Translations under genes and position numbers: made by a program
Origin: Blautia sp. SC05B48
GTDB lineage: Bacteria; Bacillota; Clostridia; Lachnospirales; Lachnospiraceae
Length of the DNA stretch: 64,000 nt
Direction of reading: 5' to 3'
Assembly (NCBI RefSeq): GCF_005848555.1
Contig: NZ_CP040518.1
Span: 124,001 to 188,000 of the forward strand
In this document: one piece after another, positions 7,981 through 17,602 of the stretch
Layout of the letters: each line of letters begins with the position of its first letter
Position numbering within the stretch: position 1 is the first letter of the stretch
The notes under the pieces: generated by a model
Database searches by the model: none
Told to the model about the DNA's origin: nothing
Seen by the model: the letters and a program-made list of their open reading frames with translations, nothing else

Positions 7981-9646
7981 TTTTCAAATCCCCCTTCTTT
8001 TTGTTCTCATAAAGCTTCCTGTCTGCCTCATATTTCCATTCTCCCATGGATTTCAGAGAGCCATCCTTATTTCGCAGATGGCTGCCTCCCAGGGACAACG
8101 AAAAACGATGCCTGCATCCTCTCCCGATATTCCGGAGCTCTTCTCTCAGGCGTTCCGGCCAGAATTCGTCCGGTACTTCCGGATCATAGACCAGAACCGC
8201 AAATTCATCCCCGCCGATGCGGTAGCAGGTTCCTTTTTCCCGGAAAACGTTCTCCACACATCTGGCAGAGCTCACCACCATCTCGTCTCCTGCAGCCCGT
8301 CCGTACTCTTCGTTGATCACGCGAAGCTGATCGATATCGATATACATAAGAAGGATATCCCGGTATCTGCCCATATCTGCGGAAATACTTTCCAATTTTT
8401 TCTCAAAATTAACTCTCGTCTCAAGTCCTGTCAGCCCATCCTCTCTGGACAGTCGTTCGTAAGCCTGGGATTCCAGACGGTAACGAACGTTATCTGTCAT
8501 CAGCATGACTGCGTCTGCAATGACAAGCACAAGAAACACAAGATTTCCCAGTTCAAAAATAGATCCATAGTAGGAAATCTCGAACAGCCAGTACAGGATC
8601 AGTGCTATGATACCGCTTGCTCCCACGACGATATATGCAATGAGAAGCAGACGTATCTCACGCTGTTTATGCTTCCGGTACTCCCGGATCAGAAGTACCG
8701 CTGATATCAGGACCCACACAACCAGCAGAATATGCGTCACAAACAGCATATCCTTAAATTCAAAGGCTCCCAGGATCACCAGGACTCCCTGTAAAGCAGC
8801 ATTCAGATAAAATGTAAAGATTCCAAGATCCAGGATCCTGTATTTTTTCATGTTTCCGATGTTCTGCAAAAAACGCAGCATCGGAATTGCCAGCAGCATG
8901 AACATATAAAAAGAAATGAGACATAATGCTTCGGGGCATCTGCTGTAGCTCTGTGCCAGTGATGAGTCCGTCACCAGCCAGATACTGCACATCATAAGGA
9001 ACAGTGCCACATCTCGGAACCGACTGTCCGGCATCTGCCTTATTCTCATATAGATGCAGATACACAGAGCGATCATACTTAATACGATCATGATCGTTGC
9101 CGCCCCTAAAGGAATGGCTGCTTTTCTGATCTGATACCAGGCTATTGCACTTCCGGTTCCTATGCATACCGGTTCTATAACATATTTTCCTCTCTGAGGC
9201 GCAGAATAGCTAAACGTCAGGACTTTTCCCTCTGTGTCATTACCCAAAGCGGCGATGCACTGCACCTTGGAACGCATCTGCACATTTTTGGAAAACATGG
9301 CCTCCTTATATTCATACAGGATCTTTCCATTCAGGCGTATCACCAGATCGTACTGGGCTCCTGTAGAAACCACGGTCATTCCTCTGCTTTCCGCTCCCAG
9401 ACTTTCATTGTACAGGATCAGCTTTTCGCCTGTTTTTGCCGGAATTTCCGCAGGCAGGGTGATCTCCTGTTTTTTTCCGTCTTTTATGTAGTACCAACCT
9501 TTGTTAAGAAACTGTACACTGTCCTGATGCTGGATCAGCCCCCCTGTGTGGGTCGCTGCAAAGATCGCGCCAAAAACCAGCAGCACCACACCAAAAAGAA
9601 CGGCTTCTACCTTCCATATCAAATTTTTCTTTTTTCTGTCATCCAT
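7967..9646 (-). CDS. membrane diguanylate cyclase (GGDEF)
   Basis: 559 residues from the ATG at 9646, chosen because AGAGG precedes it; an upstream extension of the frame would overlap tRNA-Glu. One N-terminal membrane helix is followed by an extracytoplasmic segment of about 150 residues, then some seven hydrophobic helices, an architecture like 7TMR-DISM receptors. The cytoplasmic cyclase domain has the intact active site GGDEF at 478-482 and DIDQLRVINEEYG. The residues five before GGDEF read REKG rather than RxxD, so the product-inhibition I-site seems absent. The next gene is its opposing EAL phosphodiesterase. The extracellular signal is unknown. Confidence 0.9.
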   Translation of the reverse strand: MDDRKKKNLIWKVEAVLFGVVLLVFGAIFAATHTGGLIQHQDSVQFLNKGWYYIKDGKKQEITLPAEIPAKTGEKLILYNESLGAESRGMTVVSTGAQYDLVIRLNGKILYEYKEAMFSKNVQMRSKVQCIAALGNDTEGKVLTFSYSAPQRGKYVIEPVCIGTGSAIAWYQIRKAAIPLGAATIMIVLSMIALCICIYMRIRQMPDSRFRDVALFLMMCSIWLVTDSSLAQSYSRCPEALCLISFYMFMLLAIPMLRFLQNIGNMKKYRILDLGIFTFYLNAALQGVLVILGAFEFKDMLFVTHILLVVWVLISAVLLIREYRKHKQREIRLLLIAYIVVGASGIIALILYWLFEISYYGSIFELGNLVFLVLVIADAVMLMTDNVRYRLESQAYERLSREDGLTGLETRVNFEKKLESISADMGRYRDILLMYIDIDQLRVINEEYGRAAGDEMVVSSARCVENVFREKGTCYRIGGDEFAVLVYDPEVPDEFWPERLREELRNIGRGCRHRFSLSLGGSHLRNKDGSLKSMGEWKYEADRKLYENKKKGDLKNGVY

Positions 9647-9771
9647 ACTCTTCCTCTTTATATTTTTTATTCCATTCCGTTTTGTACCTATCATATCATC
9701 AATAGATTTTTCCGTCAAAAAAAATGTCAAAAACAGAATGAAATTTTTTTTCAAAAAAGTGAAAAAAGTGC

Positions 9772-9800
9772 TTGCATTTTGCAAGAAAGTATTATATACT
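9772..9800 (+). promoter_or_regulatory. tRNA-Glu promoter
   Basis: TTGCAT (9772-9777), 17-bp spacer, TATACT (9795-9800), about 58 bases before the mature tRNA 5' end. Confidence 0.7.
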
Positions 9801-9857
9801 AACGAAGTCGGTTGCGGAAAACAACAGAAAGCTAACGCAAACGACACAAATGAATAT

Positions 9858-9929
9858 GGCCAGTTGGTCAAGGGGTTAAGACGCCGCCCTCTCACGGCGG
9901 AAACACGGGTTCGATTCCCGTACTGGCTA
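9858..9929 (+). tRNA. tRNA-Glu (anticodon CTC)
   Basis: 72-base cloverleaf: acceptor GGCCAGT/ACTGGCT with discriminator A, anticodon arm CCGCC-CTCTCAC-GGCGG giving anticodon CTC, T arm ACGGG-TTCGATT-CCCGT. CCA is not encoded. It decodes GAG. Confidence 0.95.
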
Positions 9930-9936
9930 TTAGTTG

Positions 9937-9972
9937 AAAGCAGTTAGGATTTTTATTCTGGCTGCTTTTTTT
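9937..9972 (+). terminator. terminator of tRNA-Glu
   Basis: Stem 9937-9947 with 9958-9968 (AAAGCAGTTAG/CTGGCTGCTTT, two G-U pairs), followed by a run of T. Confidence 0.8.
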
Positions 9973-10155
9973 GTGATTGTTATACTTCATTTTTTCCTGT
10001 TATCGCGTTCAAACTTTATTCCGAACGTTGCATATAAAAATCTCGTTCTTCCTGTTTATCTGTTTTCTGTATTTTCACATATATTATTTTTGCATTTCTT
10101 TCTCTTCTGTTTTATAATTTCCCCTGAAAATACTTAAGATAAGGGGTGACTTCTC

Positions 10156-11319
10156 ATGCATCACAAACGTTCTTTTCGCAGAAAGCTGCAGACGTTTTTT
10201 CTTTCTCTGCTGCTTGTTCTGCTGACAGTCGCAGGAGTTCCCTCTGCTGCTTATACAGCTGAGGCTGCTTCTGCTGACACAACAATGGCTGTACACTTTC
10301 TGGATGTGGGGCAGGGGCTTTCGATCCTGGTCCAGTCACAGGGGCAGAATCTCCTGTATGACGGCGGTGACCGGGAACATTCCAGTTTCGTGGTTTCCTA
10401 TCTGCAGAAGCAGAATATTTCCATCATCGACTATATGATCTCCTCCCATTATGACGAGGACCATGTGGCTGGTCTTGTAGGATGCCTGGACAGCTTTTCC
10501 GTAAAAAATGTGATCGGTGCAGATTATGTACAGGATACAAAAATCTATCAGTCTTTTGAAAACAGTGTTGCCGCTCAGGGATTAACTGTGCAGCATCCGG
10601 AGCCCGGAACGGATTTTGCTTTCGGAGGCGGGAAATTTACAGTTCTTTCTCCTCAATCGATCAGCAGCAACGATAACAACAATTCTGTTGCGATCCGGCT
10701 GGAAAACGGAAACAACCATTTTCTTTTTACCGGGGATGCAGAATCTGCCGGGGAGGAAGCGATCTGCAATCTGGGACTTGATCTTTCCTGCGATGTGATC
10801 GTTCCGGGACATCACGGTTCTGCCACTGCCACCACCTGGGATCTGCTCCAGCAGACTGTTCCGGAATATGCCGTGATCAGCTGCGGCGCCGGTAATTCCT
10901 ACGGACATCCTCATAAGGATACCATGGATAAACTTGCTGATATGGGAATACAGGTATTTCGTACTGATAAGCAGGGCACGGTGATCGCAGTCAGCGACGG
11001 AAGCAATATCCAGTGGAACCAGAGTCCCTGTAATGATTATTCTGCCGGAGATGAATCGGATACCGGCACACAGCCTTCCTCCGCTTATAAGGATTCCGGT
11101 GCGTCCGGCTATGGATCTTCTGCTTCGGCTGCTGCAGATCCTCAGACCGGAGTGCAGGCTGATCCGGAGTCAGTGGGTGATATGGTCTGGATCTCCGCTA
11201 CCGGGAGCAAGTACCACCGGATCCCTAACTGTGGAAATATGAATCCGGATAATGCCACAGAGATGACACGCTCCCAGGCTGAAGCTGCAGGGTATGAAGC
11301 CTGCAAGAAGTGTTATTAG
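10156..11319 (+). CDS. secreted ComEC/Rec2-like metallo-beta-lactamase-fold hydrolase with C-terminal Cys motif
   Basis: 387 residues. Residues 1-40 are a signal peptide: basic N-terminus, leucine-rich core, and an AEAASA-type cleavage region. The MBL-fold domain (about 43-290) looks like the freestanding ComEC C-terminal domain, with FLDVGQG, the metal motif HYDEDH at 98-103, FTGDAE and PGHHGS. A low-complexity Ser/Ala/Gly/Asp linker follows. The last 45 residues contain YHRIPNCGNM and GYEACKKCY, a Cys-pair motif like the Ada-type/zinc-ribbon tail found on some secreted nucleases. A hydrolase acting on extracellular phosphodiesters such as DNA is likely but inferred. AGGGGTG precedes the ATG. 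No competence genes are adjacent. Confidence 0.85.
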   Translation: MHHKRSFRRKLQTFFLSLLLVLLTVAGVPSAAYTAEAASADTTMAVHFLDVGQGLSILVQSQGQNLLYDGGDREHSSFVVSYLQKQNISIIDYMISSHYDEDHVAGLVGCLDSFSVKNVIGADYVQDTKIYQSFENSVAAQGLTVQHPEPGTDFAFGGGKFTVLSPQSISSNDNNNSVAIRLENGNNHFLFTGDAESAGEEAICNLGLDLSCDVIVPGHHGSATATTWDLLQQTVPEYAVISCGAGNSYGHPHKDTMDKLADMGIQVFRTDKQGTVIAVSDGSNIQWNQSPCNDYSAGDESDTGTQPSSAYKDSGASGYGSSASAAADPQTGVQADPESVGDMVWISATGSKYHRIPNCGNMNPDNATEMTRSQAEAAGYEACKKCY

Positions 11320-11344
11320 AAACGTCCGCAGGCGCGCTGACGCA

Positions 11345-11384
11345 GGACAGCCTATCATAAATCGATATGACAGGCTGTCCTTTT
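11345..11384 (+). terminator. terminator between the MBL hydrolase and ppk
   Basis: GGACAGCCT (11345-11353) pairs with AGGCTGTCC (11372-11380), extended inward by TCAT/ATGA, then TTTTCTTTT on the plus strand. It also separates the convergent ppk gene. Confidence 0.85.
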
Positions 11385-11390
11385 CTTTTA

Positions 11391-13544
11391 CTATTTTATA
11401 ATATCCTCCGCCGGTTCAGCCGGTACGAAAACTCTCTTCTTTTCTTTTTTCTCCTTTTTTGCTGCCCTGGCACGCTCGGTAGCCTCCCTGCAGAATTCCA
11501 TCTGGGAATTTATCAGCGTTTTGCCACGTTTGTCCTGCTTCTCATACAAACCGGAGGGCTGCAGGATATGTGCTTTTACATTGTCACGGAATTCCAGATC
11601 CAGCACATGCATGATCTCTTCCTTGATCCGCTCATCTTCCACAGGGAAAACAATCTCCACACGACGATCAAGGTTACGCGGCATCCAGTCCGCACTTCCC
11701 ATATAGATTTCATCGGAACCGCCATTGCGGAAATAGAAAATACGGCTGTGCTCCAGGAAATTGCCGACGATCGAACGCACGTGGATATTTTCGCTGATAC
11801 CCGGAATGCCCACCTTCAGGCAGCAGATGCCGCGGATCAGAAGATCGATCCTTACGCCACAGGAAGAAGCATAATACAGCGCTGCTATGATCTCAGGGTC
11901 ACACAGAGAATTCATCTTTGCCGCAATGTGAGCCTCTTCTCCCTTTTTCGCATGCTCCGCTTCTCTTTCGATCATTTTTACAAAACGGTCCTTCATCCAG
12001 ATCGGCGCAACGATCAGGCGATTCCAGCGCTTCGGCTCGGAATATCCGGAAAGCATGTTGAACACAGCAGTTGCATCCTCTCCAAACCGTTCGTCACAGG
12101 TAAATATACCGCAGTCTGTATAAAGCTTGGCTGTGGAATCGTTATAGTTTCCGGTTGCCAGATGCACATATCTGCGGATCCCGTTTTCTTCTCTTCTCAC
12201 AACAAGAGTGATCTTACTGTGTGTCTTCAGCCCCACCAGACCATAGATCACATGACAGCCTGCCTTTTCCAGCATTTTTGCCCAGACGATATTGTTTTCC
12301 TCATCAAAACGCGCCTTCAGTTCTACAAGAACGGAAACCTGCTTGCCGTTTTCTGCGGCTTGAGCAAGTGCCGCAATGATGGGTGAATTGCCGCTGACGC
12401 GATACAGAGTCTGCTTGATCGCCAGTACATCCGGGTCCTTTGCCGCCTGACGCACAAAATTCACCACCGGATCAAAACTCATATACGGATGATGCAGGAA
12501 CACATCACCCTCCCTGATCACCTGGAAAATATCTTTGTCATTCTGAAATGCCGGCACTGCTGCCGGTTTGTATTTCGGTTCCTTGAACTGATCGTATCCG
12601 TCAATACCATAAACCTTCATCAGCATGGTCAGATCTAGCGGTCCGTTGATAAAAAAGATATCATCTCCATGAACCTGAAACTCCATTTTCAGAATATCCA
12701 GAAGCCGCGGATCCATCTTATCTTCCACTTCCAGGCGGATCACCTCTCCCCACTGGCGCTTTTTCAGCTGTTTCTGGATCTCAACCAGAAGATCCTCTGC
12801 TTCATCCTCGTCAATAGGAAGATCCGCATTACGCATGATCCTGTACGGATGGGCACAGATCACATCATAGCTTAAGAACAGCTTGTCGATGTTGCGCTCA
12901 ATGATCTGTTCCAGAAGTGTTACGGTTGTATGGCCTTTTTTTTCAGATGGAATGATCACTACTCTTGGAAGTACAGAAGGCACCTGTACAGTGGCAAAAT
13001 CAATCTCTTCTTTTCCTTTTTTGGTATCTTTTTTGGAAAGAAGTGCTCCGATATTCAACGTTTTATTACGGATCAAAGGAAACGGTCTGGAAGAATCCAT
13101 TGCCATTGGTGTCAGGACCGGATATACATTGTCCTCAAAATACTGATCCACAAACTCTTTCTGCTTCTCGGAAAATGCCTCGTGCTCAAAGATCACATGA
13201 AGTCCTGCTTTTTCAAGTGCAGGAATCAGAGACCGGTTTAATGTACTGTACTGTACGTGAACAAGCTCATGTGTCTGCCGGCTGATGGCTTTCAGCTGTT
13301 CCTTGGCTGTCATTCCTGCAATATCTGTTTTTTTGTACCCTGCATGAACCTGATCCTTCAGGGATGCAACACGGACCATATAAAATTCATCCAGATTGGA
13401 TGAGGTGATACTCAAAAATTTCAGTCTCTCAAACAGAGGCAGATTTTTGTCTCTGGCTTCACTGAGCACACGATCATCAAATTTGATCCAGCTCAGTTCT
13501 CTGTTTACAAAATACTCCGGTTTATCAAATTCCTTAAATTTCAT
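11391..13544 (-). CDS. ppk1: polyphosphate kinase
   Basis: 717 residues, a full-length PPK1. It makes inorganic polyphosphate from ATP by autophosphorylation of a histidine. Visible hallmarks are the N-domain start FVNRELSWIKFD, RYVHLATGNYND around residue 440 with the catalytic histidine, and DRRVEIVFPVED in the second phospholipase-D-like domain. It is the last gene of the folC-pheA-DUF815-ppx-ppk operon, starting 16 bases after ppx, so synthesis and breakdown of polyphosphate are encoded side by side. GAGG precedes the ATG. Confidence 0.96.
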   Translation of the reverse strand: MKFKEFDKPEYFVNRELSWIKFDDRVLSEARDKNLPLFERLKFLSITSSNLDEFYMVRVASLKDQVHAGYKKTDIAGMTAKEQLKAISRQTHELVHVQYSTLNRSLIPALEKAGLHVIFEHEAFSEKQKEFVDQYFEDNVYPVLTPMAMDSSRPFPLIRNKTLNIGALLSKKDTKKGKEEIDFATVQVPSVLPRVVIIPSEKKGHTTVTLLEQIIERNIDKLFLSYDVICAHPYRIMRNADLPIDEDEAEDLLVEIQKQLKKRQWGEVIRLEVEDKMDPRLLDILKMEFQVHGDDIFFINGPLDLTMLMKVYGIDGYDQFKEPKYKPAAVPAFQNDKDIFQVIREGDVFLHHPYMSFDPVVNFVRQAAKDPDVLAIKQTLYRVSGNSPIIAALAQAAENGKQVSVLVELKARFDEENNIVWAKMLEKAGCHVIYGLVGLKTHSKITLVVRREENGIRRYVHLATGNYNDSTAKLYTDCGIFTCDERFGEDATAVFNMLSGYSEPKRWNRLIVAPIWMKDRFVKMIEREAEHAKKGEEAHIAAKMNSLCDPEIIAALYYASSCGVRIDLLIRGICCLKVGIPGISENIHVRSIVGNFLEHSRIFYFRNGGSDEIYMGSADWMPRNLDRRVEIVFPVEDERIKEEIMHVLDLEFRDNVKAHILQPSGLYEKQDKRGKTLINSQMEFCREATERARAAKKEKKEKKRVFVPAEPAEDIIK

Positions 13545-13560
13545 ACAAAAGCCTCCTCCG

Positions 13561-15096
13561 TTATCTTTTTCCCTTCCGTCTCATTACAAGCCGGATGCCA
13601 AACACCTCTTCAAAAAATTCCTTTTTATCTTTCAGAAGCCCCAGCTCCAGCGAAACATCCCTTGCGGAATCCACCACCAGGTAAAGAATCCTGTCTTTTA
13701 AGGTTACATTAAGCGCTTTTACCTTCTGGTAATGGCTTCTGTCCATAGCATTGGCCAGACGGAGAATTGCGGTCAGCTTCGCAGTCAGGAGATAATTTTC
13801 CCTGCTCATGGATGTTTCACGGTTGATCTCTTCGTAGCAGCCGAATTCTCTGGTATTGTACCTTACCGCACTGGCGATCACCTGCCGCTCCTCTGTGGAA
13901 AGACCTATGATCTCCGTAGCCATGATGATCCGGTAAGAGCATTCTGCCACCTCACTCATACTGATATATTTTCCGCAGTCATGAAGAAGAACTGCGATCT
14001 GCAGAAGAAGCCGTTCACGTTTTCCCATGCCGTGGATCTTCCTTGTGCTGTCAAAAATATCCAGTGCCACATCGGTAGTTCCTGCAATGTGATTCTTTCC
14101 GCTGGAATACCTTTTGGCAATGTTCCTGGATGCCACCAGGATATCATTTTCAAAATTATGTACACTTTTCAGATATTTATTTTTTTCCGCATGGTCATAG
14201 GCGATCCCGTCCAGAAGAGAAACACCCGGGATCCAGAGTGCTTCTGCCTGAAAGATTTCTATAAAGTTTCGAATGATAACCATGTTCGGCACGATCAGAG
14301 ACGCATATTCCGGTTCCAGCTCCATGGATTCGGCAAGGTCATGATCGGACATGTTTACAATGGTCTCGTATTTCTTCAGGAATTCCTCCTTTGTAATGAT
14401 ATTCTCTCCGGATCTGTCCTGAAAGATCGTATCTGTGAGAAAATCTCCCATCAGGATCAGATTGGAGATTTCCTTGTCTTTAAGATAAAGGCGTTGAAAG
14501 CTTATCAGATCATTTCGGATAAATTCCTCTATCAGCCGGTCATAATGTGGAGTTGTTTTCTCCAGTTCTTTCAGACGTTCGCGGATACGAAGACTTCCCA
14601 TACGGATACTCTGGGTCAGCACCAGAGCATCTTTGTCAAAGAGAGAAATCTGCAGATTTCCTCCTCCGATATCCAGGATCGCCGTACCCTTCTGAATAGC
14701 CTTTTTGAAGCCGGATTCAATGGCAGCAATGGATTTATATCCCAGGAAATGCTGTTCCGCATTACTCAGGATCTCTACCCGGATACCAGTTCTCTGATAG
14801 ATCTGCTCCAGGATGATCACCGGATTTTCCAGCTCACGGAGAGAGCTTGTTGCACACGCACGCCAGCTTTCCACCCCAAATTCAGCCATCATGCGTTTAA
14901 AATCATTAAGGATCCCGCAGAGCTCATCCACAGTCTCCATCTCCAGCCGTCCTGCAGCATAAGTTCCACGGCCCAGCTCCAGCTGGTAACGGACATCATT
15001 GATCTCCCGGAAGCCGATCCGCTTTGACATTTCAAAAATCTTCATACTGACTTCATAGGAGCCTATATCAATTGCTGCAAAGGTTGTCACCGCCAT
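13561..15096 (-). CDS. ppx: Ppx/GppA family exopolyphosphatase with HD domain
   Basis: 511 residues. The N-terminal two-thirds is an ASKHA-fold Ppx/GppA phosphatase, seen from AAIDIGSYEV (phosphate loop), ILDIGGGNLQIS and the central TSSLRELENP. The C-terminal part is an HD-type helical domain with LLHDCGKYIS. It should release phosphate from polyphosphate termini, or act on (p)ppGpp. Directly upstream of ppk in the same operon, which favours the polyphosphate role. The start has AAAGGATG upstream. Confidence 0.92.
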   Translation of the reverse strand: MAVTTFAAIDIGSYEVSMKIFEMSKRIGFREINDVRYQLELGRGTYAAGRLEMETVDELCGILNDFKRMMAEFGVESWRACATSSLRELENPVIILEQIYQRTGIRVEILSNAEQHFLGYKSIAAIESGFKKAIQKGTAILDIGGGNLQISLFDKDALVLTQSIRMGSLRIRERLKELEKTTPHYDRLIEEFIRNDLISFQRLYLKDKEISNLILMGDFLTDTIFQDRSGENIITKEEFLKKYETIVNMSDHDLAESMELEPEYASLIVPNMVIIRNFIEIFQAEALWIPGVSLLDGIAYDHAEKNKYLKSVHNFENDILVASRNIAKRYSSGKNHIAGTTDVALDIFDSTRKIHGMGKRERLLLQIAVLLHDCGKYISMSEVAECSYRIIMATEIIGLSTEERQVIASAVRYNTREFGCYEEINRETSMSRENYLLTAKLTAILRLANAMDRSHYQKVKALNVTLKDRILYLVVDSARDVSLELGLLKDKKEFFEEVFGIRLVMRRKGKR

Positions 15097-15130
15097 AGTT
15101 TTTCATCCTTTCCCCCAATACACAGGTAAA

Positions 15131-16450
15131 CTATTTCTTTTTTTCTTCCTCTGTTCCCACAATGTAATCAATAAACTGCTGCGCTGCACGTCCGGTCAGT
15201 CCCCCGTGAGAAATCTCCCACTGGTTGGCTTTCAGAAGCAGTTCCTCCTCCGGCATGGTAACTCCATAACGGGCTGCCAGTGTACGGACGATCTCCTGGA
15301 ACTGTTTTTTGTCCGGTTTGCCAAAGTAGATACGAACCCCAAAACGATATACCAGAGAAAGCTTCTCCTGTACGGTATCGGAGGAATGCAGATCATTGTC
15401 ATCTGCGATCTCCAGCTTGTCTGTGGCACGCTCACGGACAAGATTACGCCGGTTACTTGTGGCATAGATCAGGACATTGTCCGGTTTTTTCTCAAGCCCG
15501 CCCTCGATCACTGCTTTCAGGTATTTATATTCAATTTCAAATTCCTCAAAGGAAAGATCATCCATATAAATGATAAAACGATAGTTACGGTTTTTGATCT
15601 GGGCGATGACTTCATTAAGATCCTGGAACTGATGCTTATAGGCCTCAATGATACGAAGTCCCTGATCATAATACTGGTTCAGGATTCCCTTGATACTGGA
15701 AGATTTGCCGGTTCCCGCATCGCCAAAGAGCAGACAGTTGTTCGCCTTTCTCCCCTGTACAAATGCCTCTGTATTATCAATGAGCTTTTTCTTGGCGATC
15801 TCATATCCTACCAGGTCATCGATCTTCACATGTGCGATTCTTGTGATAGGCTGGATCTCCACCTTTCCCTCTTCATCGTGGCCGATACGGAATGCCTTAT
15901 GAAGGCCAAGCTTGCCAACACCGAAATCTTTATAGAAGGATACCATGTCATCCATAAATTCTTCGGTTGTGGTGGCTGCTGCCAGGGTTTTGCTCATCTG
16001 GCAGATCCGGTCACGGATCCTGGTGTTAAAGAGCTTGCTGTTCTCATCCGGTGTCTGGTAATCACAGATCACCCTGCAGCATACAGTTCCGAACACTTTG
16101 TCAAAGACCGTGATGTCAAAATCATACAGTTCCTTGAAAATCTGGAAATCATTTTTTGCCAGGTCATTAATGCTGCCCTTGATCGCTCCCCGGATCTCGC
16201 TTGCCATACTGAAAGCGTTCTCATGATTTACCAGAAGGAATGTAAGATATGTATGCCAGATATTTCCGGAAAAGCCGTACATTCCTGCCAGCTCCACCAG
16301 CCCGTTGACACTTTTGAAAAACTGGTCTTCTCTTGCCTTGAGTGCTTCTTCATCAGATTCATAAAGATTGATAAGCTCTGCCATATCGTTCAGTATCTCG
16401 CCGTTTGAAAATTCACGGTAAAGGATACATTCCTGAATTCTTGCCAACAT
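15131..16450 (-). CDS. DUF815-family ATP-binding protein
   Basis: 439 residues. An N-terminal helical part of about 200 residues precedes an AAA-like ATPase with Walker A GDAGTGKSS at about 243-251, Walker B FIIYMDDLSFEE and a sensor-like segment ATSNRRNLV. It ends in a helical lid. This matches the DUF815 family, whose function is not known; I cannot assign a substrate. It lies 21 bases after pheA and 34 bases before ppx in a tight operon, so it is probably co-expressed with polyphosphate metabolism. GAGGAG lies nine bases before the ATG. Confidence 0.85.
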   Translation of the reverse strand: MLARIQECILYREFSNGEILNDMAELINLYESDEEALKAREDQFFKSVNGLVELAGMYGFSGNIWHTYLTFLLVNHENAFSMASEIRGAIKGSINDLAKNDFQIFKELYDFDITVFDKVFGTVCCRVICDYQTPDENSKLFNTRIRDRICQMSKTLAAATTTEEFMDDMVSFYKDFGVGKLGLHKAFRIGHDEEGKVEIQPITRIAHVKIDDLVGYEIAKKKLIDNTEAFVQGRKANNCLLFGDAGTGKSSSIKGILNQYYDQGLRIIEAYKHQFQDLNEVIAQIKNRNYRFIIYMDDLSFEEFEIEYKYLKAVIEGGLEKKPDNVLIYATSNRRNLVRERATDKLEIADDNDLHSSDTVQEKLSLVYRFGVRIYFGKPDKKQFQEIVRTLAARYGVTMPEEELLLKANQWEISHGGLTGRAAQQFIDYIVGTEEEKKK

Positions 16451-16471
16451 AATAATTAACTCCTCTGTATC

Positions 16472-17602
16472 TTAATAATTTCCAAGAACACGGAGAACAT
16501 TCGCCTCCGCCTCGATTCCTCTTAACGCATTTTCCACAGCGCTTTCGCCAAGCTTCCCTGTGAAATCCACGAAGAAACGGTATTCCCAGGATTTTCCCGG
16601 AATCGGACGGGATTCGATCTTGGTCATATTCAGACCGTTGTAAATGATATGGGAAAGCATGTTGTAAAGAGTTCCGCTTTCATGAGGCAGTTCAAAACAG
16701 ATGCTGATCTTCCCGGCCTTTTCCTCATATTCCGGTTTCCTGCTTACAATAATAAAACGTGTGGAGTTTGCTTTTTCTCTGCAGATATTTTCTGCAAGGA
16801 CCTTCAGACCGAATACCTCACCAGCCTCACGGCTTGCGATAGCTGCCACACCTTTGTCTCCCACTTCACTGACCTTTTTTGCCGCTCCTGCGGTGTTTTC
16901 CACTTCTTTCTTTTTCCAAGAAGGGTTTTCCTCCAGAAACGCTTTGCACTGGGCAAGTCCCTGGGGATGAGAGCATACTTCCCTGATATCCTTGATCTGT
17001 GCATCCGGCATTCCCAGAAGCACATGATCCACACGGATGATCTGCTCGCCCACGATATACAGCTTGTATTCCATAAGAAGGTCATAGATATCAGCCACGA
17101 TACCTGCAGTAGAATTCTCAATAGGAAGTACCGCATAATCGGCCTTGCCATGGGTTACATCCTCCATAGCTGTCCTCCATGTTTTTACATGGTAGCTTTC
17201 AATATTTTTTCCAAAGTACTGCCGCATAGCCGCATAGCTGTAAGCTCCCTCTACCCCCTGAAACACAACCGTTGCGTTTTCAAGGGGAACATGCTTCACA
17301 GTTGTGAAATTGCGCTCTCCGTAAATCCCATGCTCTGTCAGCAGCTGGTACTGTCTCTTACGGCTGATGGCCATGATCTGACGGAAAAGCTCCTGCACGC
17401 CGAGGCTGTTAAAGTCTCCGTGAGCCTTGTTTTTCAGCGTATGGATCTTCTGGCTCTCACGTGCCGGATCCAGTACCTGCTTACCGGTTTTTATTTTATA
17501 TTCAGCGACTTCCTCACTCACCTTCATTCGTTTTTCAAAGAGACGTACGATCTCACTGTCGATCTCATCGATCTCGTCTCTGTATCTTTCCAAATCCGTC
17601 AT
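16472..17602 (-). CDS. pheA: bifunctional chorismate mutase / prephenate dehydratase (P-protein)
   Basis: 376 residues in three domains: AroQ-type chorismate mutase (about 1-90, with DEIDSEIVRLFEKR), prephenate dehydratase (about 105-285, with FQGVEGAYS, LPIENSTAG and the STRF catalytic motif) and a C-terminal ACT domain with GTLYNML and IESRPIPG, the phenylalanine-binding motifs for feedback inhibition. It converts chorismate to phenylpyruvate. The ATG overlaps the folC stop by four bases, indicating translational coupling. Confidence 0.96.
   Translation of the reverse strand: MTDLERYRDEIDEIDSEIVRLFEKRMKVSEEVAEYKIKTGKQVLDPARESQKIHTLKNKAHGDFNSLGVQELFRQIMAISRKRQYQLLTEHGIYGERNFTTVKHVPLENATVVFQGVEGAYSYAAMRQYFGKNIESYHVKTWRTAMEDVTHGKADYAVLPIENSTAGIVADIYDLLMEYKLYIVGEQIIRVDHVLLGMPDAQIKDIREVCSHPQGLAQCKAFLEENPSWKKKEVENTAGAAKKVSEVGDKGVAAIASREAGEVFGLKVLAENICREKANSTRFIIVSRKPEYEEKAGKISICFELPHESGTLYNMLSHIIYNGLNMTKIESRPIPGKSWEYRFFVDFTGKLGESAVENALRGIEAEANVLRVLGNY

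Noticed and set aside
9647-9895. N-terminal extension of the diguanylate cyclase by 83 codons
   Set aside because: It would overlap tRNA-Glu and its promoter, and the ATG at 9646 has a good ribosome site and begins a normal membrane-anchor sequence.
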